Assembly (NCBI GenBank): GCA_002397275.1 | Contig: DHAA01000100.1 | Location: 1 to 59,813 of the forward strand | Length of the DNA stretch: 59,813 bases | Origin: Thermacetogenium sp. UBA4966 | Lineage (GTDB): Bacteria > Bacillota > DSM-12270 > Thermacetogeniales > Thermacetogeniaceae | Reading direction: 5' to 3' | Shown: positions 16,300 to 25,143 of the stretch, one piece after another | Layout of the letters: each line of letters starts with the position of its first letter | Position numbering within the stretch: the first letter of the stretch is position 1 | Translations under genes and position numbers: made by a program | Notes under the pieces: generated by a model | What the model was told of the DNA's origin: nothing | Databases searched by the model: none | Seen by the model: only the letters and a program-made list of their open reading frames with translations

Positions 16300-16898
16300 T
16301 TGAAAATCATTGTCCCAATTGTCCTCAGAATGCGCAAACTGGAAATTGCGTAGGACTTGATGATAAGAGAATAATAGCTTTAGATGATTTGAAGGCGCAA
16401 ATAAAGCATGTGTTATCCATACTTTATGAGCGAGACTATGATTTGCTGGAGCGCCAAGTCGATGAACGCAGTATTTCCCATAAATTTGCACATTACTATG
16501 AAGTGGATTTCGCTGATCAATATGCAAAACACGATTTTGATGCGGAGTATCAAAGGAATGGTATTGTTCCAAAGTATTATAGTTATATAAAATATGCTAT
16601 ACCAGATTTTATTATTCACCGAAGAAATTGTAATAAACACAATTTAGTGATGTTTGAGTTTAAGCCGTTTTGGTCAAAATCAAAGTGTCATAGAAATGAT
16701 ATTAATAAACTTCGGGCTTTTACTTCAAATGAAGAATTGTTTATTAAAGACGGTAAGCCGTGGTATTATAGCTATAGTTATGGTATCCACATCATATTAA
16801 GGTGTGATGTTGCATCTATTGCGTTTTACAAACATGGTGAAGCAGAGCCATTTTCCACCAACAACTTTGAATTTCAAGGAGCTAAACATTATGAGTAA
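16296..16898 (+). CDS. PD-(D/E)XK nuclease-like protein inside hsd operon
   Basis: The GTG at 16296 overlaps the hsdM stop. The 200-residue product has ERSISHKFAHYYEVDFADQY, an acidic-helix start, and then YAIPDFIIHRRNCNKHNLVM directly followed by FEFKPF. The order helix-E, P-D, then E-x-K is the core of PD-(D/E)XK nucleases, and small proteins with this ERSISHR...PDIIVHRR...EIK pattern are known as stand-alone hypotheticals. A CPNCPQNAQTGNC stretch at the N-terminus could bind metal. It is more AT-rich than hsdM and hsdR and ends 8 bases inside hsdS, so it is translated together with them. Its role in the system is unknown. Confidence 0.65.
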   Translation: MIENHCPNCPQNAQTGNCVGLDDKRIIALDDLKAQIKHVLSILYERDYDLLERQVDERSISHKFAHYYEVDFADQYAKHDFDAEYQRNGIVPKYYSYIKYAIPDFIIHRRNCNKHNLVMFEFKPFWSKSKCHRNDINKLRAFTSNEELFIKDGKPWYYSYSYGIHIILRCDVASIAFYKHGEAEPFSTNNFEFQGAKHYE

Positions 16899-18030
16899 GT
16901 GGGAAATGGTACGACTGGGGGATGTGTGTGAAGTATTAGATTACATGCGTGTTCCTATAACGGTTTCGGAACGCAAAGCAGGAATATATCCATATTATGG
17001 TGCCAATGGTATTCAGGGCTATGTTGATGACTACATCTTTAATGATGAACTTGTACTTTTAGCAGAGGATGGCGGTAATTTCGGGTCAAAAGATAAGCCC
17101 ATTGCCTATCGTGTTTCCGGAAAGTGTTGGGTGAATAACCATGCCCATGTTTTAAAACCAAAAGAGATGCTGGATGTTGATTACCTGTGTTATGCCATTA
17201 TGTTTTATGATGTTATGCCTCTGATTAATGGAACAACAAGAGCAAAGCTTAATCAAGCAGCAATGCGGAAAATGAGTATCCCCCTGCCCCCCTTGCCGGT
17301 ACAGCGTAAAATCGCTGATGTGCTTGACCGCACCGATGCCCTCATTGAAAAGCGTAAGGCGCAGATTAAAAAGCTGGATTTGCTGATTAAGTCGCAGTTT
17401 ATTGAGATGTTCGGCGATCCGGTGACCAACCCGAAGGGATGGGAAAAAGTATTTCTCCGAACTGTTATTACACATGCAAATAACGGAATGGTACGGCGAG
17501 GGAATGATGCGACCGGGAGCATTGTTTTGCGTTTGGTGGAATTGCAGAATGGTTATATTGATTACACAAAACCCAATAGAATTTTGCTAACAGAAGACGA
17601 AAAGATGCGATATTTATTACATGATAACGATTTTCTTTTTGCCCGTGTAAATGGCAACCCTGATTATGTCGGTCGATGTGCGGTCTTCAAAAATATAAAT
17701 GAGGATGTTTTTCATAACGATCATATTATCAGGGTTCGCTTTGATGAGGATAAATTTCAAGGTTGTTTTGCTAGCTCTTTACTTAACAGCAGCTACGGGA
17801 AAAGACAGATGAGATCTCAGATTAAGACATCTGCGGGGCAATATACAATCAGTCAGTATGGAATTGGAGCTATCGAAGTTGTGGTTCCGCCCCTGTCCCT
17901 TCAAAACCAATTCGCCGACTTCGTCCAACAAGTCGAAGCGCAAAAATCTCTGCTCCAACAATCCCTTGCCAAACTGGAGCTGAACTACAAATCCCTGATG
18001 CAGAAGTGCTTCCGGGGCGAGATATTCTGA
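16891..18030 (+). CDS. hsdS: Type I restriction specificity subunit S
   Basis: The start is the ATG at 16891, preceded by CAAGGAG inside the previous gene. The 379-residue protein has two target-recognition domains. The first (residues 1-125) begins MSKWEMVRLGDVCEVLDYMR. The second (residues about 180-320) begins NPKGWEKVFLRTVITHANNG. Two conserved helical spacers, IPLPPLPVQRKIADVLDRTD and VVPPLSLQNQFADFVQQVEA, hold the domains apart. The two TRDs read a split DNA sequence that cannot be predicted here. Both TRDs are AT-rich relative to the spacers, as is common when specificity domains are exchanged. Confidence 0.93.
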   Translation: MSKWEMVRLGDVCEVLDYMRVPITVSERKAGIYPYYGANGIQGYVDDYIFNDELVLLAEDGGNFGSKDKPIAYRVSGKCWVNNHAHVLKPKEMLDVDYLCYAIMFYDVMPLINGTTRAKLNQAAMRKMSIPLPPLPVQRKIADVLDRTDALIEKRKAQIKKLDLLIKSQFIEMFGDPVTNPKGWEKVFLRTVITHANNGMVRRGNDATGSIVLRLVELQNGYIDYTKPNRILLTEDEKMRYLLHDNDFLFARVNGNPDYVGRCAVFKNINEDVFHNDHIIRVRFDEDKFQGCFASSLLNSSYGKRQMRSQIKTSAGQYTISQYGIGAIEVVVPPLSLQNQFADFVQQVEAQKSLLQQSLAKLELNYKSLMQKCFRGEIF

Positions 18031-18053
18031 CATAAAAAGATGAGGTGACCGCC

Positions 18054-21000
18054 ATGCGCACCAACTTTGATTTCTTATTAAACGACCCGCAGTTTGAACC
18101 CTTTGCCGAGGCGGCTGTTTCGGCGGAACGGGCGCTGCTCATTTCGCCTGCGCTGTGCGCCGCGGCCTGCCGCACGGCGCTGGAGTTTGCGGTCAAGTGG
18201 GTGTACAGTGTGGACGGGTCTCTGCAAAAGCCTTATGCGGACAAGCTGGTCACTCTCATCAGCACAGATGATTTCCAAGACCTGATACCGGCTGCTATGG
18301 GCGCCAAGCTGGATTATCTGCGCCGGGTGGGCAACAGCGCTGCCCATAACCCCAGGGGGGTCACCAAAGATCAGGCGGTGCTGGCCCTGCAAAACCTGCA
18401 CAGCTTTCTGGATTTTGTGGCATATTGTTATAGCGCCAACTATGTGGAAACTGCCTTTGACAAGTCACTGCCGGAGGGCAAGCCGCAGGCCGCGCCAGCG
18501 CCTGTCATTCCGCCCGTTGCCGAGAAAGTGACTTTCCAGATGTTGCTAGACCAAAACTTCCCCAAACGCGAGCGCCTTACCGCCAAGCGGATCCGTCAGC
18601 TCAAACGGGGCTATACCGTCAAGCCGATGGACATGAGCGAAGCGCAGACGCGCAGGGCGTATATCGACGTGATGCTGCAGGACGCCGGCTGGCGGCGGGG
18701 GGACAACTGGGTGGATGAGTATCCCATCGACGAGATGCCAAGCAAATCCGGCAAAGGCGCGGCGGACTATGTTCTGCTGGGCGATGACGGGAAGCCGCTG
18801 GCGGTGATTGAGGCCAAGCGCACCAGCGTTAATGTGGAAAAGGGCCGTCAGCAGGCGGTGCTGTATGCCGATTTTTTAGAGAAAAAGCATAGACAGCGTC
18901 CTATTATCTTTATGACCAACGGGTATGAAACCCGCATTTGGAGCGATAAGTATTATCCCGAGCGCACGGTTTCCGGCATCTATTCCAAGCGGGATTTGGA
19001 AAAGGAGTTCAACAAAATGCGCGGCCGAACCCCGCTTCAAGCGGTGCGGATCAAAGACAAGATATCAGACCGTTATTACCAGAAAGAGGCCATTCAGGCT
19101 ATCTGCGACGCCCTCGACAGTCGCAACCGCCGCAAAGCGCTGTTGGTGATGGCCACAGGCAGCGGCAAGACGAGGACGGTCATCTCCCTTATGGATGTGC
19201 TTATCCGTCACGGATGGGTGAAGAACGTGCTGTTTCTGGCGGACCGCAACGCCCTGGTGACCCAGGCCAAGCGGGCGTTCCATAATCTGCTGCCCAGCCT
19301 TTCCCTTTGCAATCTCACCGAAGGCAAAAAGGATGCCGGCGCCCGCGCCGTTTTTTCCACCTATCAGACCATGATCAACTGCATCGACGGCGCCCGGGAC
19401 GAGCAGGGTGAGCGCCTGTTTACACCGGGACACTTTGACCTGATTATCGTGGATGAAGCTCACCGCAGCATCTACAATAAGTATAAGGATATCTTCACCT
19501 ACTTTGACGCGCTGCTGGTGGGTCTAACCGCTACGCCCAAGGATGAGATTGATAAGAACACCTATGGGATTTTTGATTTGGAAAGCGGTGTGCCCACTTA
19601 TGGGTACGAGCTCTCGCAGGCGGTGCGGGATGGCTATCTGGTGGATTTTGTGTCCATTGAAACCAAGCTGAAATTCATGACCAAGGGAATATCCTACGTG
19701 GAGCTTACCCCCGAGGAGCAGGAAGAATACGAAAACACCTTTGCCGACGAGGACGGCAATCTGCCGGAGAGCATCGATTCCAGCGCCTTGAACGAATGGA
19801 TTTTTAATCAGGATACCATCAAAAAAGCACTGCATATCCTGATGACGCACGGACAGCGGGTGGATTTCGGCGAGAAAATCGGTAAAACTATCATCTTTGC
19901 TAAGAATCATAATCACGCCGAGAAAATACTTGAGGTTTGGAATCGGGAATACCAGAATTATCCGAGCCACTATGCGCGGGTGATCGATAATTACACCAAC
20001 TATACCCAAAGCCTGATTGATGGTTTTTCGGACAGGAACAAGTTGCCGCAGATTGCTATCTCGGTGGATATGCTGGACACCGGCATCGATGTGCCGGAGA
20101 TCCTCAACCTCGTCTTTTTCAAAAAAGTGATGAGCCGCGCCAAGTTCTGGCAGATGATCGGGCGCGGCACCCGTACCTGCCAAGGCTTGCTTGACGGCAA
20201 GGATAAAGAACGGTTTTTCATTTTCGATCTGTGCGGAAACTTCGAGTTTTTCCGCCCGGGGGCCAAAGGCCGCGAGGCGGCAGCCGTAACCACCCTGCAG
20301 GAGCGGCTGTTCAATATCAAACTCAGGATGGCGTATCAATTGCAGGAGATTACCTTCCAGACAGAAAAGCTTCAGGAGTACCGCAAAGAGCTGGTCAAGA
20401 ATTTAGTGGCGCAGATCAAGGCGCTGCCGCGGGATAACTTTGCCGTCAAGCAACACCTGCGCATCATTGATCAGTATCAGACCGAAAAGGACTTCGCTTC
20501 ACTGACTTACGAAAACACGCTGCAAATCGCGGAGCATATCGCCCCGCTGGTTCTGCCTACAGAAGATGATGTTTCCGCGGCGCGCTTTGACATGCTTATC
20601 TATCAAATCGAGCTGGCAATGCTGACCGAGAAAAGCAGCAAACGGGCCAAAAACGATGTGCTTCACAAAGCGGCGGAGCTTTCCAAGTACGGCACAATTC
20701 CGGCTATTGCACGGGAGCAGGATTTGATTGAGCAAATAGTGCACAACGATTATCTGGAGCGTGCAGGGATTGCGGATTATGAGGATATGCGGTTAAAACT
20801 GCGGGATTTGATGCAGTTTATACCGGAAAGGGAGCGGGTGCGCTATGATACCGACTTCACCGATGACGTTTTGTCCATGCAGTGGCGAGAATCTCAGCTG
20901 GACAACGACGATCTGGCAAACTACAAAAAGAAGGTCAACTACTATATCCTGCAGCATCAGGATATTCCGGCCATCGCCAAGCTGAAGGGCAATCAGCCGC

Positions 21001-21377
21001 TGACAGCGGAGGATGTGCGTTCCCTGGAAAGCATCCTGTGGAACGAATTGGGCACGAAAGAACAATACGACACGCAGTACGGTAAAATACCCCTGGGCGA
21101 GCTGGTGCGTTCCATCGTGGGGCTGGATCAGAGGGCCGCCAACGAAGCCTTCTCCCGCTTCTTGAATGACGCCGGGCTGGACAGCCGGCAAATGCACTTC
21201 GTGAAGCAGATTGTCAATTACATTGTCAGAAACGGCATGATGAAAGACTTATCCGTGCTGCAGGAAAGCCCGTTCACCGATATGGGCGGGGTCAGCGAGC
21301 TGTTTGACGATACAGCGGTTTTCATGGATTTGCGGGCGGTGATTGAGGGGATTAATCGCAACGCGATGGTGGCGTAA
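18054..21377 (+). CDS. hsdR: Type I restriction endonuclease subunit R
   Basis: I use the ATG at 18054, 6 bases after GATGAGGTG. The 1107-residue protein begins with a DUF4145-like domain (FAEAAVSAERALLISPALCA, residues 10-130). A nuclease domain follows, with DYVLLGDDGKPLAVIEAKRT supplying the D...E-x-K site. The SF2 motor has the P-loop MATGSGKTRTV, the DEAH box IIVDEAHRS, SAT-like LTATPKDE, and the later MIGRGTRTCQ arginine-finger motif. It cuts unmethylated DNA after ATP-driven translocation. No frameshift is seen. The operon order HTH-M-nuclease-like-S-R is complete. Confidence 0.95.
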   Translation: MRTNFDFLLNDPQFEPFAEAAVSAERALLISPALCAAACRTALEFAVKWVYSVDGSLQKPYADKLVTLISTDDFQDLIPAAMGAKLDYLRRVGNSAAHNPRGVTKDQAVLALQNLHSFLDFVAYCYSANYVETAFDKSLPEGKPQAAPAPVIPPVAEKVTFQMLLDQNFPKRERLTAKRIRQLKRGYTVKPMDMSEAQTRRAYIDVMLQDAGWRRGDNWVDEYPIDEMPSKSGKGAADYVLLGDDGKPLAVIEAKRTSVNVEKGRQQAVLYADFLEKKHRQRPIIFMTNGYETRIWSDKYYPERTVSGIYSKRDLEKEFNKMRGRTPLQAVRIKDKISDRYYQKEAIQAICDALDSRNRRKALLVMATGSGKTRTVISLMDVLIRHGWVKNVLFLADRNALVTQAKRAFHNLLPSLSLCNLTEGKKDAGARAVFSTYQTMINCIDGARDEQGERLFTPGHFDLIIVDEAHRSIYNKYKDIFTYFDALLVGLTATPKDEIDKNTYGIFDLESGVPTYGYELSQAVRDGYLVDFVSIETKLKFMTKGISYVELTPEEQEEYENTFADEDGNLPESIDSSALNEWIFNQDTIKKALHILMTHGQRVDFGEKIGKTIIFAKNHNHAEKILEVWNREYQNYPSHYARVIDNYTNYTQSLIDGFSDRNKLPQIAISVDMLDTGIDVPEILNLVFFKKVMSRAKFWQMIGRGTRTCQGLLDGKDKERFFIFDLCGNFEFFRPGAKGREAAAVTTLQERLFNIKLRMAYQLQEITFQTEKLQEYRKELVKNLVAQIKALPRDNFAVKQHLRIIDQYQTEKDFASLTYENTLQIAEHIAPLVLPTEDDVSAARFDMLIYQIELAMLTEKSSKRAKNDVLHKAAELSKYGTIPAIAREQDLIEQIVHNDYLERAGIADYEDMRLKLRDLMQFIPERERVRYDTDFTDDVLSMQWRESQLDNDDLANYKKKVNYYILQHQDIPAIAKLKGNQPLTAEDVRSLESILWNELGTKEQYDTQYGKIPLGELVRSIVGLDQRAANEAFSRFLNDAGLDSRQMHFVKQIVNYIVRNGMMKDLSVLQESPFTDMGGVSELFDDTAVFMDLRAVIEGINRNAMVA

Positions 21378-21476
21378 TGGAAGGATTGAAGCAGGATTGA
21401 ATTTGAATATAACGAAACAAGATATCGGTGGTTATTCACGGACCGGAGATATTTCTAAGCGAAGGAGATGGGGAAG

Positions 21477-22220
21477 TTGTTGAAAAGGGAGTTAGAAAAA
21501 ATCTGTTTTCATTGCAATTATTTTTTTATGGAGGCGGGTGTGGAGAATTTAGGCGTATGTATGCGGGACGAGGCATTCTCACCATTTGAAGAGGAAATCT
21601 ATGAGAACTGTAGTTTTGCCAACTGTAATGATTTATATATGGAAAAAAGGTATGACGGAAATCGCGAGGCGTGTTCACATTATGATGAGGCGGAGATTAT
21701 TGAACTTTCTGATGATGATGAACAGGAAGAAGGTGAACTGAATGCAGATGAATTGATAGCCGGATTAAAGAATCAGAACGTGGACGGTATGCTCGCTGAG
21801 TTATATGATTCTGACCGAAGCCGCCTAAACAGGATTGTAGAGGCACTGCACACTTTTATTTGTTTTGATAATGAAGGCGCATATCAGGGGTTATTGCATT
21901 ATTACAATCAATTGCCCGCGGCAGAAGAACTTGACGATGTCCATACGCGAGTTAGGATTGTAGATGTACTAATGCGAAGGAAGGACACGGATACATTACT
22001 GGCGTTGGTCAACGAATTAAAGCGTTCACCGTCAAATAATGTGACCAGGCAGTTGTATACAAAGATCCTTGAGGAGCTTAGGCGGTTTCCTCTGGAGCTG
22101 AGAAGCGATCCGATTCAAAGGCTTTTGTCAGAGAAGAAGTTTCGTCCCAAAATTAAGAAAAGGATTGAGGAACTTCTGGAGCCGGAACCCGAGCGGTGGT
22201 GGGCGGACCTTGACATATAA
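21477..22220 (+). CDS. Cys-rich hypothetical protein with helical C-terminal
   Basis: The GAAGGAG at 21461-21467 favours the TTG codons at 21477 or 21480 over the ATG at 21468, which touches the site. The N-terminal 60 residues contain several cysteines (ICFHCNYFF, LGVCMRD, NCSFANCND, EACSHY), suggesting a metal site. An acidic linker (SDDDEQEEGELN) leads to a helical region with ELKRSPSNNVTRQLYTKILE, possibly HEAT-like. It ends with LEPEPERWWADLDI. I do not recognise the family. Its last 57 coding bases and part of its terminator are repeated at 25029-25100. Confidence 0.6.
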   Translation: MLKRELEKICFHCNYFFMEAGVENLGVCMRDEAFSPFEEEIYENCSFANCNDLYMEKRYDGNREACSHYDEAEIIELSDDDEQEEGELNADELIAGLKNQNVDGMLAELYDSDRSRLNRIVEALHTFICFDNEGAYQGLLHYYNQLPAAEELDDVHTRVRIVDVLMRRKDTDTLLALVNELKRSPSNNVTRQLYTKILEELRRFPLELRSDPIQRLLSEKKFRPKIKKRIEELLEPEPERWWADLDI

Positions 22221-22235
22221 AAAAGCCATACTTCA
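22164..22235 (+). repeat. 72-bp direct repeat, left copy
   Basis: The 72 bases cover the final codons of the Cys-rich gene, its stop and the start of a terminator (AAAAAGCCATACTTCA). The same 72 bases occur at 25029-25100 with 5 mismatches by my count. Here the sequence leaves the repeat in the middle of the hairpin, so the terminator is incomplete. The 295 bases from 22236 to 22530 hold no gene that I can support. Confidence 0.8.
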
Positions 22236-22530
22236 ATGTTGTGCATTATCATAATGAGAAAAGAGCATAAGCAAGAAGTATGCTTAATGTACGTATGGCG
22301 GAGTGCTTAACTGAGTAAGTTGTCCGCTTACCTACTTTAATAGCATAGCCGTGAAGAATGAAAGAATAAAGAGATCGGTTGAAAAAAATCCCTAATCAAG
22401 GGCTCTAAGCCATATATTGACATACGGCCCTGGTTAAAAATCTAGTCTAAAGAGGTGGTGATTGAGCGGAATTTAGTAGTTTTTAGAAATACGAATTATT
22501 CATCAACCTGTCACTGAAAAAGGGGTCAAA

Positions 22531-23249
22531 TTGATGACTCGAGTGATCAGTGATCAGTTGGACAAACAGCCTCAAGAGTACCATAGACAGCTTGTTCAAA
22601 ATCTGATCAGAAAGGAGAAACTAAGAGAGACGATTATCGTCAGCACTAATTATGATATCCTCATCGATAATGCCTTGACTCTCCATTCACACGAATTTGG
22701 GCTGGACTATGGGATAGATTTCGCCAATGCAACAGATAGAAGCTATTCACAGCCTGAGCAATCGATAAAGCTCTATAAACTTCACGGGTCTCTTAATTGG
22801 CTGTACTGCCCGACCTGCAACACCATATTGAGCTAACGCCTTTTCAGGAAGCCGCTACATATCCTACCATATGCCATCTCTGTGGTTCCCAATTTTCCAC
22901 TTTGGTTGTTCCGCCAACTTATTTCAAAAGCCTCACCAATGTTTATCTCGGGATGGTTTGGGTTAAGGCTGAATTAGCGCTGAGAGATGTGGGTCATCTC
23001 ATCTTTTGCTGATATTCCTTTTCTGATGTGGATATGCATATTAAGTATTTGATCAAGCGTATTCAAAGCTATCTCCAACATGATCTCCTCATTACAGTGA
23101 TCAATAATCATGATGGAAAAACAGATGAATCAAGGGAAGAAGAGAAAAATCGCTTTCAGAGGTTCTTGGGGGTGGATGTAGATTATACTGATGTGTGTTT
23201 TAAGGAGTTTGCTGAAAATCCTTTAATGTACTGGAAGGTTGGCGAATAG
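22531..23249 (+). pseudogene. SIR2-like protein, truncated and frameshifted
   Basis: Three frame pieces fit one SIR2-type sequence. The first gives ETIIVSTNYDILIDNALTLH, IKLYKLHGSLNWLYCPTCN and ends at 22836. A one-base shift leads to YPTICHLCGSQFSTLVVPPT and continues to a TGA at 23010-23012, where GGA is expected. The rest reads YSFSDVDMHIKYLIKRIQSY and ends at 23249. NYD, LHGS and the C-x2-C...C-x2-C zinc set are typical of SIR2 NADases in anti-phage systems. The N-terminal nucleotide-binding part is missing, so this is a dead remnant. Confidence 0.75.
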
Positions 23250-23253
23250 TGTA

Positions 23254-23262
23254 TGGTATAAT
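23254..23262 (+). promoter_or_regulatory. Extended -10 promoter before cyclophilin gene
   Basis: TGGTATAAT fits an extended -10 element (TG-n-TATAAT). It starts 5 bases after the SIR2 remnant stop and lies 52 bases before the cyclophilin start. No clear -35 is present. The position suggests that the cyclophilin and transporter genes are transcribed independently of the dead SIR2 gene. Confidence 0.5.
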
Positions 23263-23313
23263 TATTAAGTTGGGGTAGAATGCAGGAAAAGTTAATTTTA
23301 AGGAGGAAAACAA

Positions 23314-23784
23314 TTGTCCAAAAATCAGAATCAGCAATCCGAAATACCGGAACAGCCGGAAAAAGCGCCTCATAAAGTCATTATCGCTACCGAGAGAGGG
23401 CAAATCGTGCTTGAGGTCTACCCCGATTTGATGCCGATCACAGTGGCCAACTTCGATAAGTTGGTGCAGTCCGGCTTTTACAACGGGCTCAAGTTTCACA
23501 GGGTCGAAGATTGGGTGGTCCAGGGGGGTGACCCCATGGGCAATGGCGCCGGCGGCCCCGGCTGGTCGATCAAGTTAGAGACTAACCCACAGCTCAACAA
23601 TCTGCGGGGAGCGGTGGCCATGGCTCGGGCTATGGATCCCGACTCTGCCGGCTCTCAGTTTTACATCCTCAAAACAGATGCTTCCTGGCTCGACGGGCAG
23701 TATGCCGTCTTCGGCAGGGTGATCCAGGGGATGGATGTAGTCGACCAGATACAGATAGGGGACCTGATGCAGGCAGTTATATAA
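23314..23784 (+). CDS. Cyclophilin-type peptidyl-prolyl isomerase
   Basis: The TTG at 23314 follows AGGAGG. The 156-residue protein begins with a polar lead (MSKNQNQQSEIPEQPEKAPH) and contains the cyclophilin core VIIATERGQIVLEVYPDLMP, NGLKFHRVEDWVVQGGDPMG, and then GSQFYILKTDASWLDGQYAV with FGRVIQGMDVVDQI. The active-site Arg in FHRV and the QGGDP and F/W positions are kept. It has no signal peptide, so it is probably cytoplasmic and helps proline isomerisation during folding. The tail (IQIGDLMQAVI) is slightly short compared with relatives. Confidence 0.92.
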   Translation: MSKNQNQQSEIPEQPEKAPHKVIIATERGQIVLEVYPDLMPITVANFDKLVQSGFYNGLKFHRVEDWVVQGGDPMGNGAGGPGWSIKLETNPQLNNLRGAVAMARAMDPDSAGSQFYILKTDASWLDGQYAVFGRVIQGMDVVDQIQIGDLMQAVI

Positions 23785-23793
23785 GGAAGTGAA

Positions 23794-23824
23794 GGGAAGC
23801 AAAGGAACGGTTCGTTTGCTTCCC
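23794..23824 (+). terminator. Perfect 10-bp hairpin between cyclophilin and AI-2E genes
   Basis: GGGAAGCAAA at 23794-23803 pairs exactly with TTTGCTTCCC at 23815-23824, and the loop can pair further (GAAC/GTTC). No T-run follows, so it may be a weak terminator, an RNA processing site or a stabiliser of the upstream message. It begins 10 bases after the cyclophilin stop. Confidence 0.5.
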
Positions 23825-23866
23825 TCATCCAATCAGGTCTATATAGCGTTGAAGGGGGGTGTAGAG

Positions 23867-24988
23867 TTGAGAGCAGATGATTCACAATCAAAAGTTATTT
23901 TTAAAGCCATTATTCTAATAGGAATAACCCTGCTAATAGTCCTGAATTTTTCGGGGGTTGTGAGTATATGCAAATTTCTATATAGGCTTATTTTACCCTT
24001 GCTGCTCGGGGCCGGAGTCGCCTATGTCCTCAATATATTAGTTTTCAGATATGAAAAAATATATTTTCCTGACAGCAATAATCGGATAATCAATAGTACC
24101 CGCAGGGGAATGACGATACTATTGTCTATTCTCTCCATCATTCTGATCCTGTTTTTGCTGCTGCGTGTAATCATTCCCCAATTCGTAGAGTCCACCAGCC
24201 TACTAATCGCCGGATTTCCTGCCGTGTACGATAATCTGCTGTTGTGGATAAATCAGCATGCTGATCTTGTACCTGAATTGCAGCAGCAGGTAGAGGCACT
24301 GGATATGGATAGCCAGACGATCATCAAGAAAGGCCTTGAACTGCTCGGCAACTGGGCTTTCGGAACCGCATCCCTGCTCTCATCAGTATTATCTAAAATA
24401 GTGAACTTTCTGTTAGGAGTTCTATTCGGTATTTATATTCTGTTCGGCAAGGGACAGATCAAAGCTAGTTTTGCCAAGTTGTTTAGTGCTTATATCAGTG
24501 CTGAACAACGTGAAAGATTATATGATGATTTAAAGATCGCTGATCAGGTGTTTTCCGGTTACATCGTCGGACAGTTTAAAGAGGCCGTCATTTTGGGTGT
24601 ACTCTGTACCATCGGTATGCTGATCTTTGGTTTCCCTTATGCCGTTACTATCGGATCGGTTGTCGGGCTCACTGCGCTGGTTCCGCTGGTCGGTGCTTAT
24701 ATAGGGGCAGCGGTAGGGTTTCTGCTGATCGTTATGGTCGATCCGCTGCAAGCGCTGGCGTTTATCGTATTCATCGTAATTTTGCAGCAGCTTGAAGGCA
24801 ACTTGATTTATCCCAAAGTGGTGGGAGACAGTATAGGCATGCCGGGGATTTGGGTGTTGGCATCGATTCTTATCGGAGGCGGACTAATGGGAATTACCGG
24901 AGTGTTGCTGGGAGTGCCGATCGCAGCTACTATTTACAAACTGCTCGGCAAAGCCGTCGATAAAAGACTGGTACAGCGGGGTGGATAA
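23867..24988 (+). CDS. AI-2E family transporter (UPF0118)
   Basis: I choose the TTG at 23867, which follows AAGGGGGGTG; a farther upstream GTG frame runs through the hairpin at 23794-23824. The 373-residue protein has multiple membrane segments (for example AIILIGITLLIVLNFSGVVS, TVGLTALV-type cores and AFIVFIVILQQLEGNLIYPK). The C-terminal QQLEGNLIYPKVVGDSIGMP motif is typical of the family, whose members include TqsA and Na+/H+ antiporter-like proteins. The transported substrate is not determined. It follows the cyclophilin gene and ends before the terminator at 25085-25123. Confidence 0.9.
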   Translation: MRADDSQSKVIFKAIILIGITLLIVLNFSGVVSICKFLYRLILPLLLGAGVAYVLNILVFRYEKIYFPDSNNRIINSTRRGMTILLSILSIILILFLLLRVIIPQFVESTSLLIAGFPAVYDNLLLWINQHADLVPELQQQVEALDMDSQTIIKKGLELLGNWAFGTASLLSSVLSKIVNFLLGVLFGIYILFGKGQIKASFAKLFSAYISAEQRERLYDDLKIADQVFSGYIVGQFKEAVILGVLCTIGMLIFGFPYAVTIGSVVGLTALVPLVGAYIGAAVGFLLIVMVDPLQALAFIVFIVILQQLEGNLIYPKVVGDSIGMPGIWVLASILIGGGLMGITGVLLGVPIAATIYKLLGKAVDKRLVQRGG

Positions 24989-25028
24989 ATACTTTTCACC
25001 TCGATCTGGGAGCAGGGCTACAATTAGA

Positions 25029-25100
25029 ATTGAGGAATTTTTGGAGCCGGAACCCGAGCGGTGGTGGGCGGACCTTAAAATATGAAAAAGCCATACTTCA
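25029..25100 (+). repeat. 72-bp direct repeat, right copy
   Basis: This copy matches 22164-22235 with 5 mismatches. It encodes the last residues of the Cys-rich protein (EELLEPEPERWWADL) without the rest of the gene. Unlike the left copy it continues into a full terminator hairpin. It is thus the original gene end, displaced from the gene by the 2.8-kb block between the repeats. Confidence 0.8.
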
Positions 25101-25123
25101 GTATCTGAAATATGGCTTTTTTT
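25085..25123. terminator. Bidirectional Rho-independent terminator
   Basis: AAAAAGCCATA-TTCAG pairs with CTGAA-TATGGCTTTTT around a TAT loop, with one mismatched pair, and ends in T7. The A-run on the other side lets it work in both directions. It lies between the AI-2E transporter gene on the plus strand and the collagen-like gene ending at 25144 on the minus strand. Confidence 0.85.
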
Positions 25124-25143
25124 GATAGGCCGAAGAATCGGAA

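Noticed and set aside
21467..21476. ATG at 21468 as start of the Cys-rich protein
   Set aside because: It directly touches the GAAGGAG ribosome site, so ribosomes would more probably start at the TTG at 21477 or 21480.
23789..23866. Longer N-terminus for the AI-2E transporter from the GTG at 23789
   Set aside because: It would translate through the perfect hairpin at 23794-23824, and the TTG at 23867 has a much better ribosome site.
22164..25100. Phage attachment sites (attL/attR) at the 72-bp repeats
   Set aside because: No integrase or phage gene lies between the repeats and the copies are only about 93% identical, so duplication or recombination is as likely. I kept them as direct repeats.
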